Shown here: positions 16,000-25,130 of the stretch, piece by piece
Position numbering within the stretch: position 1 is the stretch's first letter
How the letters are laid out: each line of letters begins with the position of its first letter
Source: Pedococcus sp031456495
Lineage (GTDB): Bacteria > Actinomycetota > Actinomycetes > Actinomycetales > Dermatophilaceae
Direction: 5' to 3'
DNA length: 64,000 nucleotides
Assembly: GCF_031456495.1 (NCBI RefSeq)
Contig: NZ_JAVDUW010000002.1
Location: 186,001 to 250,000 of the forward strand
Notes under the pieces: generated by a model
Seen by the model: only the letters and a program-made list of their open reading frames with translations
What the model was told of the DNA's origin: nothing
Databases searched by the model: none
Made by a program: the position numbers and the translations under genes

Positions 16000-17631
16000 A
16001 TGGCCGACCCCACGACGATCACCCAGCCGCGCCTCGGCGCCCTGGGCTGGGCCCGCTGGACCTGGCGCAACCTCACGAGCATGCGCACCGCGCTGTTCCT
16101 CCTGCTGCTGCTGGCGATCGGCGCGCTGCCCGGCTCGATCTGGCCGCAGCGCAGCATCGACCCGGCCCGCACCTCGGACTGGATCGCCCAGCACCCCAAG
16201 GCTGGGCCGGTCCTGGACCGGCTCGGGTTCTTCGAGGTCTACGCCTCGCCGTGGTTCGCCGCCATCTACCTGCTGCTCTTCATCTCCCTCGTGGGGTGCG
16301 TGCTGCCGCGCAGCCGCGTGCACTGGCGCGCGATGCGGTCGACGCCGCCGCGCACCCCCTCGCGCCTCGAGCGGCTGGACGACTCGGCCCGGGCCGAGGT
16401 CGACGCGTCGCCCGAGCAGGTCGTCTCGGCAGCCCGCGAGGTCCTGCGCGGCCGCCGGTTCCGCGTCCACAGCCACGACGAGGCCACCGTCAGCGCGGAG
16501 AACGGCTACCTCAAGGAGACCGGCAACCTGGTCTTCCACCTCGCCCTCATCGGCGTCATCGTCGGGGTCGCCATCGGGCACCTGCTGGGGTGGAAGGGCG
16601 ACGTCATCGTCCCCGTCGGCAAGTCGTTCTCGAACACGCTGTCCCAGTACGACACCTTCGCCCCCGGCCCGTGGGTCAACCCGGACACGCTCCAGCCGTT
16701 CACCATCACGGTGGACAAGCTCGACGCCAAGTTCGAGGAGAACGTCACCGGCCGTGGGCAGTTCGGCCAGCCGCGCGACTTCACGGCCCACCTCACGACC
16801 ACGACCAGCCCCGGCGCGAAGCCCACGACCGAGACGGTCAAGGTCAACCACCCGCTGGAGATCGGCGGCGCGGGCGTCTTCCTGCTCGGCAACGGCTACG
16901 CGCCCGTCGTCACGGTCAAGGACGCCAAGGGCCAGGAGACCTACAGCGGTCCCGTGCCCTTCCTGGCCCAGGACAACAACTACCGGTCCGTCGGCGCCAT
17001 CAAGGTCACCGGCGCCGACCCCAAGCCGCTCGGCTTCTCCGGCCTGTTCCTGCCGACCGCGGTCATCGACAAGGAGCAGGGCCCGATCTCGATCTTCCCG
17101 GACGCGAAGCGCCCGGCGCTGGCGCTGACGGTCTACGAGGGCGAGCTGCTCCCCGGCGGCCGCCCCCAGTCTGTCTACGTCCTGGACACCTCCGAGATGA
17201 CCCAGCTCAAGGACGCCAAGGGCTCGCCCCTGCGGATCTGGCTCGAGCCCGGCCAGACCTACCAGCTGCCCGGCGGCCGCGGCTCGATCACCTTCGACTC
17301 GGTCGACCGGTTCGCCGGCCTGTCGATCCGGCACGACCCGGGCAAGGGCATCACCCTCGTCGCGGCGCTGCTGGCGCTCGCCGGGCTGATCGCCTCGCTC
17401 GTCGTGCGCCGCCGCCGGGTGTTCGTCCGGGTTTCCCCCGCCGAGGGTGGGGGACGTACCGTGGTGACCGTCGCCGGCCTCGCGAAGGGTGACGACGACG
17501 GCCTGCGCAAGGTCGTCGAGCAGGTGCTCGGCGAGGTCACGACACGAGCCACCGCGGCAGCCGGCACCACGGCCGACAGCCGGCCTCGAGCCACCGCCCC
17601 CACCGGCACGGAGATGGATCCACGCTCATGA
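16000..17631 (+). CDS. resB: Cytochrome c biogenesis protein ResB (Ccs1)
   Basis: 543 residues. Three membrane helices near the N-terminus (MRTALFLLLLLAIGALPGS; IYLLLFISLVGCVLPRSR; LVFHLALIGVIVGVAIGH), a large extracytoplasmic domain of about 250 residues, a fourth helix near 450 (GITLVAALLALAGLIASLV), and an Arg-rich cytosolic tail. ResB pairs with CcsA/CcsB to move haem outward and join it to apocytochrome c. The last four bases overlap ccsB. Confidence 0.94.
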   Translation: MADPTTITQPRLGALGWARWTWRNLTSMRTALFLLLLLAIGALPGSIWPQRSIDPARTSDWIAQHPKAGPVLDRLGFFEVYASPWFAAIYLLLFISLVGCVLPRSRVHWRAMRSTPPRTPSRLERLDDSARAEVDASPEQVVSAAREVLRGRRFRVHSHDEATVSAENGYLKETGNLVFHLALIGVIVGVAIGHLLGWKGDVIVPVGKSFSNTLSQYDTFAPGPWVNPDTLQPFTITVDKLDAKFEENVTGRGQFGQPRDFTAHLTTTTSPGAKPTTETVKVNHPLEIGGAGVFLLGNGYAPVVTVKDAKGQETYSGPVPFLAQDNNYRSVGAIKVTGADPKPLGFSGLFLPTAVIDKEQGPISIFPDAKRPALALTVYEGELLPGGRPQSVYVLDTSEMTQLKDAKGSPLRIWLEPGQTYQLPGGRGSITFDSVDRFAGLSIRHDPGKGITLVAALLALAGLIASLVVRRRRVFVRVSPAEGGGRTVVTVAGLAKGDDDGLRKVVEQVLGEVTTRATAAAGTTADSRPRATAPTGTEMDPRS

Positions 17632-18626
17632 CGAACGAGACCTTCGCGGGCTACGCGAACCTCAGCCTCTACTCCGCCATGGCGGTCTTCACGATCGCCA
17701 TGGTGTGCCACGCGATCTACCTCGCCGGGCTGCTGCCGGCGCGCGACCGCTCGGCCGCGAAGGACGCGACCTCCGCGCGGGAGCGCGAGCTGGTGGGTGC
17801 CGGTGCGCCTGCCGAGACGGTCTCCGTCCCCGCGGTGGCCACAGCGGAGGGGACCCCCTCCGACGTCCCCGAGCTGTCGAAGCGGGCCCGGTCCGCGGCC
17901 GGCATCGCCTCGACCACGACCTGGCTCGGCGGCCTCCTGCTGCTGGCCTCGGTCGTCCTGCGCGGCCTGTCGGTCGACCGCTGGCCGCTGGGCAACATGT
18001 TCGAGTTCGCCGTCATGGGCTCGATGTTCACCTCGCTCGCGTACTCGATCTGGTCCACCCGTCGCGACCTGCGCTGGCTCGGCCTGTTCATCACCGGCCC
18101 GGTGCTGCTCGTCCTCGGCATGGCCGTCGCCGTCTGGTACACCGAGGCCGCCGAGCTGCTGCCCTCGCTGAAGTCCTACTGGCTCGTGATCCACGTGACC
18201 GTCGCCGTGATCTCCACCGCGCTGTTCACGCTCGCCGCCGCGGCCACGGCCATCTACCTGCTCAAGGACGCGTTCCAGCGCTCCGGCCGGGCCTCGGTGC
18301 TCGACCGCTTCCCGGAGGCGCCCTCGATCGAGCGCACGGCATACGGGCTGCACATCGTGGCGTTCCCGCTGTGGACCTTCACCCTCATCGCCGGCGCCAT
18401 CTGGGCCCGCCAGGCCTGGGCGTCCTACTGGAACTGGGACCCCAAGGAGGTGTGGACGTTCGTGATCTGGGTCGTCTACGCCGCCTACCTGCACTCGCGA
18501 GCCACGAGCGGCATCAGCCGGCAGACGGCCGCCTGGATCTCGCTGGCGGGCTACGCCTGTGTCATCGTCAACTTCGCCGTCGTCAACGTGTTCTTCGTCG
18601 GCCAGCACTCCTACTCGGGGCTCTGA
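17628..18626 (+). CDS. ccsB: Cytochrome c haem lyase subunit CcsB/CcsA
   Basis: 332 residues with about eight membrane helices. The tryptophan-rich haem-binding loop is WASYWNWDPKEVWTF near residue 270, the system II form of the WWD motif; histidines flank it in LHIVAFP and YLHSRAT. A non-conserved cytosolic loop (about 40-85) is Ala/Glu rich. Together with ResB it forms the cytochrome c synthase. ATG overlaps the resB stop. Confidence 0.95.
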   Translation: MTNETFAGYANLSLYSAMAVFTIAMVCHAIYLAGLLPARDRSAAKDATSARERELVGAGAPAETVSVPAVATAEGTPSDVPELSKRARSAAGIASTTTWLGGLLLLASVVLRGLSVDRWPLGNMFEFAVMGSMFTSLAYSIWSTRRDLRWLGLFITGPVLLVLGMAVAVWYTEAAELLPSLKSYWLVIHVTVAVISTALFTLAAAATAIYLLKDAFQRSGRASVLDRFPEAPSIERTAYGLHIVAFPLWTFTLIAGAIWARQAWASYWNWDPKEVWTFVIWVVYAAYLHSRATSGISRQTAAWISLAGYACVIVNFAVVNVFFVGQHSYSGL

Positions 18627-18627
18627 G

Positions 18628-18909
18628 ATGCTGCGCTACTCGGTCCTGCGGCTGCTGATCTTCTTCGGCGTCGTCTGCCTGCTCTGGCTGCTCGGCCTGC
18701 GCGACCGCGGCCAGGAGTGGATGCTCCTCGTGCTGTCGGCGCTGATCTCGATGGTGATCTCCTACTTCGTGCTGGCCCGGTTCCGCGAGGAGTCGACGCA
18801 GCGGCTGCAGGAGCGGATCGAGCGCCGCACCCAGGCCCGCCAGGCCGCGGCCGCCCACGGCGACGAGGCGGCCGAGGACGCCGAGGACGAGCGCACCGAG
18901 TACCGCTGA
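18628..18909 (+). CDS. DUF4229-type small membrane protein
   Basis: 93 residues. Two membrane helices (LLIFFGVVCLLWLLGL and MLLVLSALISMVISYFVL) are followed by a charged coiled-coil-like helix (FREESTQRLQERIERRTQ) and an acidic tail. This is the layout of DUF4229 proteins, found beside cytochrome c maturation or menaquinone genes in actinomycetes. Function unknown. ATG begins just after the ccsB stop, so it is the last gene of this transcript, facing menA. Confidence 0.75.
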   Translation: MLRYSVLRLLIFFGVVCLLWLLGLRDRGQEWMLLVLSALISMVISYFVLARFREESTQRLQERIERRTQARQAAAAHGDEAAEDAEDERTEYR

Positions 18910-18963
18910 CCCGGACCGGCGTGAGCCGGGAACCCGGGACGGTACCGCTGAGGTTGCCCGGCG

Positions 18964-19851
18964 TCAGCCGGTGACCGCGTGGCCGACGACGAGGCCGATC
19001 GCGAGCAGCACGGCATACGCGACCTCGAACAGGCCGGTGGTCGCGAGCACGGGCACGAGGTCACGGCCCGTCGCACCGCTGCGCAGCACCTGCACCGGCT
19101 TCCACGCCATGGCGAAGGCGAGCAGCGCCAGGAGGGCCCACGGCTGGTCCAGGGCCGCCACGACGACCATGGCGAGCGCCACGACGAGCAGCCCGACGTA
19201 GAGCAGCCGGGTGCCGCGGTCGCCGAGCCGCACGGCGAGGGTGAGCTTGCCGTTCTCGCGGTCGGTGGGGATGTCGCGCAGGTTGTTGGCGACGAGGATC
19301 GCCGAGGCGATGGCGCCGACGCCGACGGCGAGGGCCAGGCCGGTCCACGAGAGGTGCCCGGCCTGCGTGTAGAGGGTGCCGAGCGTGGCCATGAGGCCGA
19401 AGAAGACGAAGACGTAGAGCTCGCCGAGGCCGCGGTAGCCGTAGGGGTTGTCGCCGCCGGTGTAGCGCCACGCCGCGAGCACCGCGAGGGCGCCCAGCGG
19501 GATCATGATCCACGCCTGGCTGAGGGCCACGAGCGCCAGCCCGACCAGCGCCGCGAACCCGAAGAACGCGAACGCCATGAGCTTGACGTTCTCGGGGTCC
19601 GCCTTGTGCTGGCCGACGAGCCGCACCGGGCCGACCCGCTCGGCGTCGGTGCCGCGGATGCCGTCGGAGTAGTCGTTGGCGTAGTTGACGCCGACCTGCA
19701 GCGACACCGAGACGAGGAGGGCGAGCAGGGCCAGCCCGAGGTTGGCCTTCTCGAGCAGGTATGCCGCGGCGGTGCCGACGACGACGGGGGCGATGGCGGC
19801 GGGCAGGGTGCGTGGGCGGGCGCCGGCGACCCACTGGGCGGGAGTGGCCAT
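18964..19851 (-). CDS. menA: 1,4-dihydroxy-2-naphthoate polyprenyltransferase
   Basis: 295 residues, a UbiA-fold integral membrane enzyme with about nine helices. The two Asp-rich motifs that bind polyprenyl diphosphate via Mg2+ are NDYSDGIRGTD (about 59-69) and NNLRDIPTDRENGK (about 192-205). It attaches the isoprenoid tail to DHNA, giving demethylmenaquinone for MenG at 39160. A -10 like TAGGCT (19900-19905, minus) lies about 50 bases upstream. It converges with the ccs operon. Confidence 0.95.
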   Translation of the reverse strand: MATPAQWVAGARPRTLPAAIAPVVVGTAAAYLLEKANLGLALLALLVSVSLQVGVNYANDYSDGIRGTDAERVGPVRLVGQHKADPENVKLMAFAFFGFAALVGLALVALSQAWIMIPLGALAVLAAWRYTGGDNPYGYRGLGELYVFVFFGLMATLGTLYTQAGHLSWTGLALAVGVGAIASAILVANNLRDIPTDRENGKLTLAVRLGDRGTRLLYVGLLVVALAMVVVAALDQPWALLALLAFAMAWKPVQVLRSGATGRDLVPVLATTGLFEVAYAVLLAIGLVVGHAVTG

Positions 19852-19895
19852 TCGGTGTGCGATCTCGCTTCGGGTGGTGCGGGCGGGGCTGTCGG

Positions 19896-20168
19896 TCAGA
19901 GCCTACGGAGGAAGTCCGGGTCGTCGTCGGGGCCACGCGGGGCCTGAGGGCGCTGCGTTCCCCCGGGGCCGGACGGGCCGGTCGGGCCACGCTGGGGGCG
20001 CCCGGCGATGAACCAGACGACCGGCCCCACGATGGGGAAGACGAGGACGACCAGCAGCCAGATCAGCTTGGGCAGGTTCCGGACCCGGCGCTCGTCGGTC
20101 TGCACGCAGTCGACGGCGGCGTAGATCGTCAGCGCGATCGTCAGCAGCCAGGGCAGGACCCGGATCAT
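19896..20168 (-). CDS. PLDc_N domain small membrane protein
   Basis: 90 residues. Two membrane helices (VLPWLLTIALTIYAAVDC and LIWLLVVLVFPIVGPVVWFI) with the charged turn QTDERRVRNLPK between them match the PLDc_N (phospholipase D nuclease N-terminal) domain found alone in many actinobacterial proteins, without a catalytic domain. The C-terminal 30 residues are Pro/Gly/Arg rich. ATG overlaps the menE stop (ATGA), so it is translated with menE. Function unknown; it may be an immunity- or cardiolipin-synthase-derived membrane domain. Confidence 0.8.
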   Translation of the reverse strand: MIRVLPWLLTIALTIYAAVDCVQTDERRVRNLPKLIWLLVVLVFPIVGPVVWFIAGRPQRGPTGPSGPGGTQRPQAPRGPDDDPDFLRRL

Positions 20169-21388
20169 GCCTCCATGGTCGCACGGGCGACCCGGTCGGC
20201 CTCGAGGAGGCTGGTGACCGCCCGGCGGTCCGGCTTGCCCGGCCCGCGCAGCGGGACGGCGTCCAGGACGAGCACGTGGCGGGGGAGCGCGTGCGCGGGC
20301 AGCGTGCCGCGGAGGGCCTCGCGGGCGCCGGTCAGCGTGGGCGCGTCGGCCCCGGGCGCGAGGACGAGCGCGGCGGCGACGACCTGGCCCCACTCGGGGT
20401 CGGGCAGCCCCACGACGACCGCCTCCGCGACGCCGGGGACCACCCCGGTGAAAGCGTCCTCGACGACCCGGGGGGCGACCTTGAGGCCGCCGGTGTTGAC
20501 CAGGTCGTCCAGGCGGCCGTCGACGTGCCAGCGACCGGCGCCGTCGCGGTGGCCGACGTCGTCGGTGCGGAACCACCGGGTGCCGTCGGGGTCCGTGGAG
20601 AAGGCCGCGGCCGTGAGGTCGGGGCGGCCGAGGTAGCCGGTCGCGAGGGTCGCCCCGCCGAGGCTGAGCCGCCCGTCGGCGTCGGTGCGCACCAGCGCCC
20701 CGCGCAGGGGCTCACCGTCGTAGACGCAGCCGCCGCAGGTCTCGCTCATGCCGTAGGTCGTCACGACCCGGATGCCCCGCGCCCGGGCTGCGCCGAGGAC
20801 GGCGGGCGGCGTGCCGGCGCCGCCGACGAGGACGCCGTCGAGGCCGGCGAGGGCCTCGGTCGCCTCGGGGTCGGCCAGCACCCGGACCAGCTGGGTGGGC
20901 ACGAGGGCGGTGTAGCGGCGGGGAGCCGCCCCGCCCGCTGCCACCGTGGGCCCCGGGGTCGCGGCCATCCGGGCGACGGCGCGGGTCAGGGCGGCTGTGG
21001 TGAAGCCGTCGGAGAGGTCGACGAAGTGCGGCTCGGTGCCCGCCGCGAGGCAGCGCAGCATCACCTGCACCCCGGCGATGTGGTGCGGCGGCATGGCCAG
21101 CAGCCAGGTGCCCAGGCCGCCGAGGCGGTCGTGCGTCGCGTCGGCCGAGGCGCCCAGTGCCTCGGCCGGGAGCATGGCCAGCTTGGGGGTGCCGGTCGAC
21201 CCCGAGGTGCCGACGACCAGCGCGGTGCCCTCGTCGGGGACGGCGCCGGCGGGTAGCTCGGGTGGGGCGCCCCACGGTGCGCACGGCAGGACCGCAGGAC
21301 CGGTGCCCTCCAGCGCCGCCTGCAGCGCCGGCAGCGCCGCGCGCGCCTGCTCCCCGGCGGGGATCGGCAGCGCTCGCAGGGTCGTCAC
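20165..21388 (-). CDS. menE: o-Succinylbenzoate-CoA ligase
   Basis: 407 residues. An adenylate-forming enzyme: P-loop VVGTSGSTGTPK, TYGMSETCGGCVYDG, the hinge DGRLDDLVNTGGLKV, and the C-terminal lysine region GKPDRRAV. It activates o-succinylbenzoate to the CoA thioester, the substrate of MenB. It is shorter than typical MenE (about 450-490), as is usual for actinobacterial forms. GTG 21388 is chosen because TAGCGT (21396-21401, minus) is 7 bases upstream; an in-frame ATG at 21418 lies inside a palindrome and upstream of that box. Confidence 0.9.
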   Translation of the reverse strand: MTTLRALPIPAGEQARAALPALQAALEGTGPAVLPCAPWGAPPELPAGAVPDEGTALVVGTSGSTGTPKLAMLPAEALGASADATHDRLGGLGTWLLAMPPHHIAGVQVMLRCLAAGTEPHFVDLSDGFTTAALTRAVARMAATPGPTVAAGGAAPRRYTALVPTQLVRVLADPEATEALAGLDGVLVGGAGTPPAVLGAARARGIRVVTTYGMSETCGGCVYDGEPLRGALVRTDADGRLSLGGATLATGYLGRPDLTAAAFSTDPDGTRWFRTDDVGHRDGAGRWHVDGRLDDLVNTGGLKVAPRVVEDAFTGVVPGVAEAVVVGLPDPEWGQVVAAALVLAPGADAPTLTGAREALRGTLPAHALPRHVLVLDAVPLRGPGKPDRRAVTSLLEADRVARATMEA

Positions 21389-21395
21389 GGGGTCG

Positions 21396-21401
21396 ACGCT
21401 A
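21396..21401 (-). promoter_or_regulatory. -10 box TAGCGT setting the menE start
   Basis: Seven bases separate TAGCGT from the GTG at 21388 on the minus strand, the spacing of a leaderless actinobacterial promoter. Confidence 0.5.
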
Positions 21402-21408
21402 CTGCGCG

Positions 21409-21428
21409 GGCCGTCCATGGACGGCCCG
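21409..21428. promoter_or_regulatory. 20-bp perfect palindrome between menE and the hemerythrin-like gene
   Basis: GGGCCGTCCATGGACGGCCC is fully self-complementary. It starts 7 bases upstream of the menE -10 box, in the spacer/-35 region, and 37 bases before the divergent hemerythrin-like gene, so it is a candidate operator for both. Confidence 0.5.
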
Positions 21429-21465
21429 AGGGTTCGGCGGGACGATGGGCAGCGGGAGGTGGACG

Positions 21466-21918
21466 ATGGACGAGCAGTTCGCGGCATACATCGACCGGGT
21501 TCGCACGCACCGCGCCGAGCTGCGCGACTCGGTGGCCGCCGTCGACGAGGCGCTGGCGTCCCCGCTCGCGCGCGGCGGCGCCTGGCGCGAGCGCGTGCGG
21601 GCCGCGCTGGCCGAGCTGGCGCACGACTTCCGCGACCACGTCGAGCTGACCGAGCGCCCCGGCGGGCTCTACGAGTCGATGGCCCGGGACAGCCCGCGGC
21701 TGGGGGGCCAGATCCGTCGGCTCCGCCGCGAGCACGACCGCTTCCGCGAGGACATCGACGCCTACCTGGCGGTGCTCGAGCACGGCGGCACGATGGCCGA
21801 CCTGCCGGTGTTCCGCGAGGAGGTCACCACCCTGCTGGGGCAGCTGGTGCGGCACCGGCAGAAGGGCGCAGACCTGGTGTACGAGGCGTTCGAGGTGGAC
21901 CTGGGCGGGTCCGGGTAG
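21466..21918 (+). CDS. Hemerythrin-like (HHE) domain protein
   Basis: 150 residues, all helical. Histidines and acids spaced as in HHE domains: RVRTHRAELRD near the N-terminus, LAHDFRDHVELTE (about 48-60), RREHDRFREDID (about 85-96), and LVRHRQKGADLVYEAFEVDL at the end. Such bundles usually hold a di-iron site and may sense or bind O2 or NO; not all ligands are certain here. ATG 21466 is preceded by GGGAGGTGG. It diverges from menE. A role in oxygen or NO sensing near respiration genes is inference. Confidence 0.7.
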   Translation: MDEQFAAYIDRVRTHRAELRDSVAAVDEALASPLARGGAWRERVRAALAELAHDFRDHVELTERPGGLYESMARDSPRLGGQIRRLRREHDRFREDIDAYLAVLEHGGTMADLPVFREEVTTLLGQLVRHRQKGADLVYEAFEVDLGGSG

Positions 21919-21962
21919 GACGACCTCCGGTGCCGGGACGGCTCGGGCGGGGTGCCGACGGC

Positions 21963-22901
21963 TCAGAAGTACCAGGGGAAGGGGGACCAGTCGGGGTCGC
22001 GCTTCTCGAGGAACTGGTCGCGGCCCTCGACGGCCTCGTCGGTCATGTACGCCAGGCGGGTCGCCTCGCCGGCGAACACCTGCTGCCCCATGAGCCCGTC
22101 GTCGACGAGGTTGAACGCGAACTTGAGCATCCGCTGCGCCTGCGGGCTCTTGCCCAGGACCTCGCGGGCCACCTCGAGCGCCGTGGCCTCGAGCTCGGCG
22201 TGGTCGGCGACGAGGTTGACCGCGCCCATCCGGTGCATGTCCTCGGCGGTGTACGTACGGCCGAGGAAGAAGATCTCGCGGGCGAACTTCTGCCCGACCA
22301 TGCGGGCGAGGTAGGCCGAGCCGTACCCGCCGTCGAAGCTGCCCACGTCGGCGTCGGTCTGCTTGAACCGGGCGTGCTCCCGGCTCGCGATCGTGAGGTC
22401 GCAGACGACGTGCAGGCTGTGGCCGCCGCCGGCCGCCCAGCCGTTGACCACGGCGACGACGACCTTGGGCATGGTGCGGATCAGCCGCTGCACCTCCAGG
22501 ATGTGCAGCCGCCCGCCCATGGCCCTGACCCGCGCCTCGTCGACGGTGTCGGCGGTCTCGCCCGTGGCGTACTGGTAGCCGGAGCGGCCGCGTATGCGCT
22601 GGTCGCCCCCGGAGCAGAACGCCCACTTGCCCTCGCTGCCCGTGCCGGCCGGGCCGGGGCCGTTGCCGGTGATGATCACGCAGCCGACGTCGGGCGTCAT
22701 GCGGGCATGGTCGAGCGCGCGGTAGAGCTCGTCGACGGTGTGCGGGCGGAACGCGTTGAGCACCTCGGGCCGGTCGAAGGCGATCCGGACCGCGCCGACG
22801 TCCTTGGCCCGGTGGTAGGTGATGTCGGTGAAGTCGAACCCGTCGACCTCGTCCCACGCCGCCGGGTCGAAGGTGTCGCTGACGCTCGTCTGCTCGCTCA
22901 C
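21963..22901 (-). CDS. menB: 1,4-Dihydroxy-2-naphthoyl-CoA synthase
   Basis: 312 residues, a crotonase-fold enzyme of normal actinobacterial length. Oxyanion-hole and active-site blocks: WAFCSGGDQRIRG, WAAGGGHSLHVVCDL, DVGSFDGGYGSAYLAR, and the C-terminal WSPFPWYF that caps a neighbouring subunit. It closes o-succinylbenzoyl-CoA to DHNA-CoA. TAGGCT (22909-22914, minus) lies 7 bases before the GTG at 22901, giving a leaderless start. It faces away from the VOC gene. Confidence 0.97.
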   Translation of the reverse strand: MSEQTSVSDTFDPAAWDEVDGFDFTDITYHRAKDVGAVRIAFDRPEVLNAFRPHTVDELYRALDHARMTPDVGCVIITGNGPGPAGTGSEGKWAFCSGGDQRIRGRSGYQYATGETADTVDEARVRAMGGRLHILEVQRLIRTMPKVVVAVVNGWAAGGGHSLHVVCDLTIASREHARFKQTDADVGSFDGGYGSAYLARMVGQKFAREIFFLGRTYTAEDMHRMGAVNLVADHAELEATALEVAREVLGKSPQAQRMLKFAFNLVDDGLMGQQVFAGEATRLAYMTDEAVEGRDQFLEKRDPDWSPFPWYF

Positions 22902-22908
22902 CCGGGCG

Positions 22909-22914
22909 AGCCTA
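22909..22914 (-). promoter_or_regulatory. -10 box TAGGCT setting the menB start
   Basis: Seven bases before GTG 22901 on the minus strand; supports a leaderless menB transcript. Confidence 0.5.
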
Positions 22915-22995
22915 ACGGCGGGGTGCGGGCGGTATGCGGCGTGGTCGGCGGGGCGGCGGCGGGGCCGGGGGCTGGTCGCTGTCGGTGGAACGGCC

Positions 22996-23001
22996 TAGCG
23001 T
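22996..23001 (+). promoter_or_regulatory. -10 box TAGCGT of the VOC gene
   Basis: Six bases before ATG 23008; no ribosome site is present, consistent with leaderless initiation. Confidence 0.5.
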
Positions 23002-23007
23002 CCCGGT

Positions 23008-23409
23008 ATGGCCCTCCGCTGGTACTCCGTCGTCGTCGACTCCCACGACATCGCCGCGCAGGCGCGCTGGTGGGCCCAGACCCTGGACTACGTGATCGTC
23101 TTCGAGAACGACGAGGAGGTCGCGGTGATCCCCAGGCACATGTCGCAGGACCCCATCACGGACCCGCACGAGTGGGGGCGGCAGGCGCAGGGCCTGGTGT
23201 TCGTGCGGGTCCCCGAGGAGAAGTCGGTGAAGAACCGGCTGCACATCGACCTCGCGCCGCACAGCAGCCAGGACCGCGACGCCGAGATCCGGGCCCTGCT
23301 CGACCGCGGCGCCACCCTGGCCGACGTGGGGCAGGGCGACGCGCCGTGGACGGTCCTGCGCGACCCGGAGGGCAACGAGTTCTGCGTGCTGTCCAGCCGC
23401 GAGCGCTGA
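23008..23409 (+). CDS. VOC (glyoxalase-like) domain protein
   Basis: 133 residues, one glyoxalase/bleomycin-resistance fold with two beta-alpha-beta modules: WYSVVVDSHDIAAQARWWAQTL and RLHIDLAPHSSQDRDAEI, ending DPEGNEFCVL, the usual VOC terminal metal-glutamate strand. It resembles the glyoxalase-like subgroup frequent in actinomycetes. Substrate unknown. A VOC gene also lies near menB in M. tuberculosis (Rv0546c, from memory), so its place may be ancestral. Convergent with the glutathione peroxidase gene. Confidence 0.85.
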   Translation: MALRWYSVVVDSHDIAAQARWWAQTLDYVIVFENDEEVAVIPRHMSQDPITDPHEWGRQAQGLVFVRVPEEKSVKNRLHIDLAPHSSQDRDAEIRALLDRGATLADVGQGDAPWTVLRDPEGNEFCVLSSRER

Positions 23410-23462
23410 GGTCGGCGGCGGGCGTCAGCGGCCGACCGGACGCCTCCGCCCGGGAACACCCG

Positions 23463-23945
<483 letters not shown>

Positions 23946-24066
23946 GGGGCTCCTGACGTCGGGGGGACTCGTCCGAACGCTATTCGGCGTGGGGGTGCGC
24001 CCGGATTGCCGGGTCCGCGCAGTGGGGCTCGGTCCGGACGCGTGCGTGCCGGGTCTGCCGGTCTGG

Positions 24067-24072
24067 TGGAAT
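24067..24072 (+). promoter_or_regulatory. -10 like TGGAAT before menC
   Basis: Six bases before ATG 24079; supports this start, which also gives a normal N-terminus. Confidence 0.35.
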
Positions 24073-24078
24073 GACGTC

Positions 24079-25071
24079 ATGACCGACCTCCCGCCGCTCG
24101 CGGAGCTGCTCGACGGGATGCGGGTGGTGTCCATCCCCATGCGGACCCGCTTCCGCGGGGTGACGGTCCGCGAGGCGGCCCTGCTGCGGGGGCCGGCCGG
24201 CTGGGGCGAGTTCTCGCCGTTCCTCGAGTACGCCGCGCCGGAGGCCGCGCGCTGGCTCGCCGCCGGGGTCGAGGCCGCCTGGCAGGGCTGGCCCGAGCCC
24301 GTCCGGGCCGAGGTGCCGGTGAACGCGACCGTGCCCGCGGTGCCGGCCGAGCGGGTCCCCGAGGTGCTGGCGCGGTACGACGGCACCACCACCGCCAAGG
24401 TGAAGGTGGCCGAGCCCGGCCAGGCCCTGGCCGAGGACCTCGCCCGGGTCGCCGCCGTGCGCGACGTGCTGGGCGCGCGCGGCCGCATCCGGGTCGACGC
24501 CAACGGTGCCTGGTCGGTCGACGACGCCGTCCGTGCCCTGACCGCGCTCTCCGTCCACGACCTGGAGTACGCCGAGCAGCCGTGCGCCACGGTGCCGGAG
24601 CTCCGCGACCTGCGCCTCGCGCTCGCCCGCGGCGGGGTCGACGTCCCGGTCGCGGCCGACGAGTCGATCCGCAAGGCCGACGACCCCCTCAGGGTCGCCC
24701 GTGAGGGTGCCGCCGACGTCGTGGTGGTCAAGGTCGCCCCGCTGGCGGGGGTGCGCCGGGCGCTCGACGTCGTGGCCGAGTGCGGACTGCCGGCGGTCGT
24801 CTCCTCGGCGCTCGACACCAGCATCGGCATGCGAGCCGGCGTGGCCCTGGCCGCGGCACTGCCGGACCTGCAGCACGCGTGCGGCCTCGGGACGGTGGCG
24901 CTGCTCGAGGGCGACGTCACGAGCGACCCGCAGGTCCCCGTCGGAGGCGTCATCCAGGTGCGCGACGCCGTGGCCGACGCGGCACTGCTCGACCGGTGGG
25001 CGGCACCCGAGGACCGGGTGGGCTGGTGGCGCGAGCGGGTGGCGGCGGCGCACGCCGTGCTCGCCGGCTGA
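24079..25071 (+). CDS. menC: o-Succinylbenzoate synthase
   Basis: 330 residues, enolase superfamily. The general-base lysine is in TTTAKVKVAEP, metal ligands in RVDANGAW, YAEQPC and AADESIRKADD, and the second lysine in VVVKVAPLAG. It dehydrates SHCHC to o-succinylbenzoate. Actinobacterial MenC enzymes are this short (about 320-330). The gene is separated from menD by the 11-kb block 25118-35990, though the two act nearly in sequence. Confidence 0.95.
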   Translation: MTDLPPLAELLDGMRVVSIPMRTRFRGVTVREAALLRGPAGWGEFSPFLEYAAPEAARWLAAGVEAAWQGWPEPVRAEVPVNATVPAVPAERVPEVLARYDGTTTAKVKVAEPGQALAEDLARVAAVRDVLGARGRIRVDANGAWSVDDAVRALTALSVHDLEYAEQPCATVPELRDLRLALARGGVDVPVAADESIRKADDPLRVAREGAADVVVVKVAPLAGVRRALDVVAECGLPAVVSSALDTSIGMRAGVALAAALPDLQHACGLGTVALLEGDVTSDPQVPVGGVIQVRDAVADAALLDRWAAPEDRVGWWRERVAAAHAVLAG

Positions 25072-25117
25072 GGTCCCGGACGCCGCTGCGTGACGCGACG
25101 GCGGACCCGATCGCCGC

Positions 25118-25123
25118 TACGGT
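25118..25123 (+). promoter_or_regulatory. -10 box TACGGT of the ATP-grasp operon
   Basis: Seven bases before GTG 25131. It suggests one leaderless transcript reading the six coupled genes to 31364. Confidence 0.5.
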
Positions 25124-25130
25124 CGGTCGG

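Noticed and set aside
24316..24330. Further Rex half-sites (GTGAAC) at 24316, 25131 and 36029.
   Set aside because: None has the partner CACAA/TTCAC half at the right spacing; two are simply start codons.
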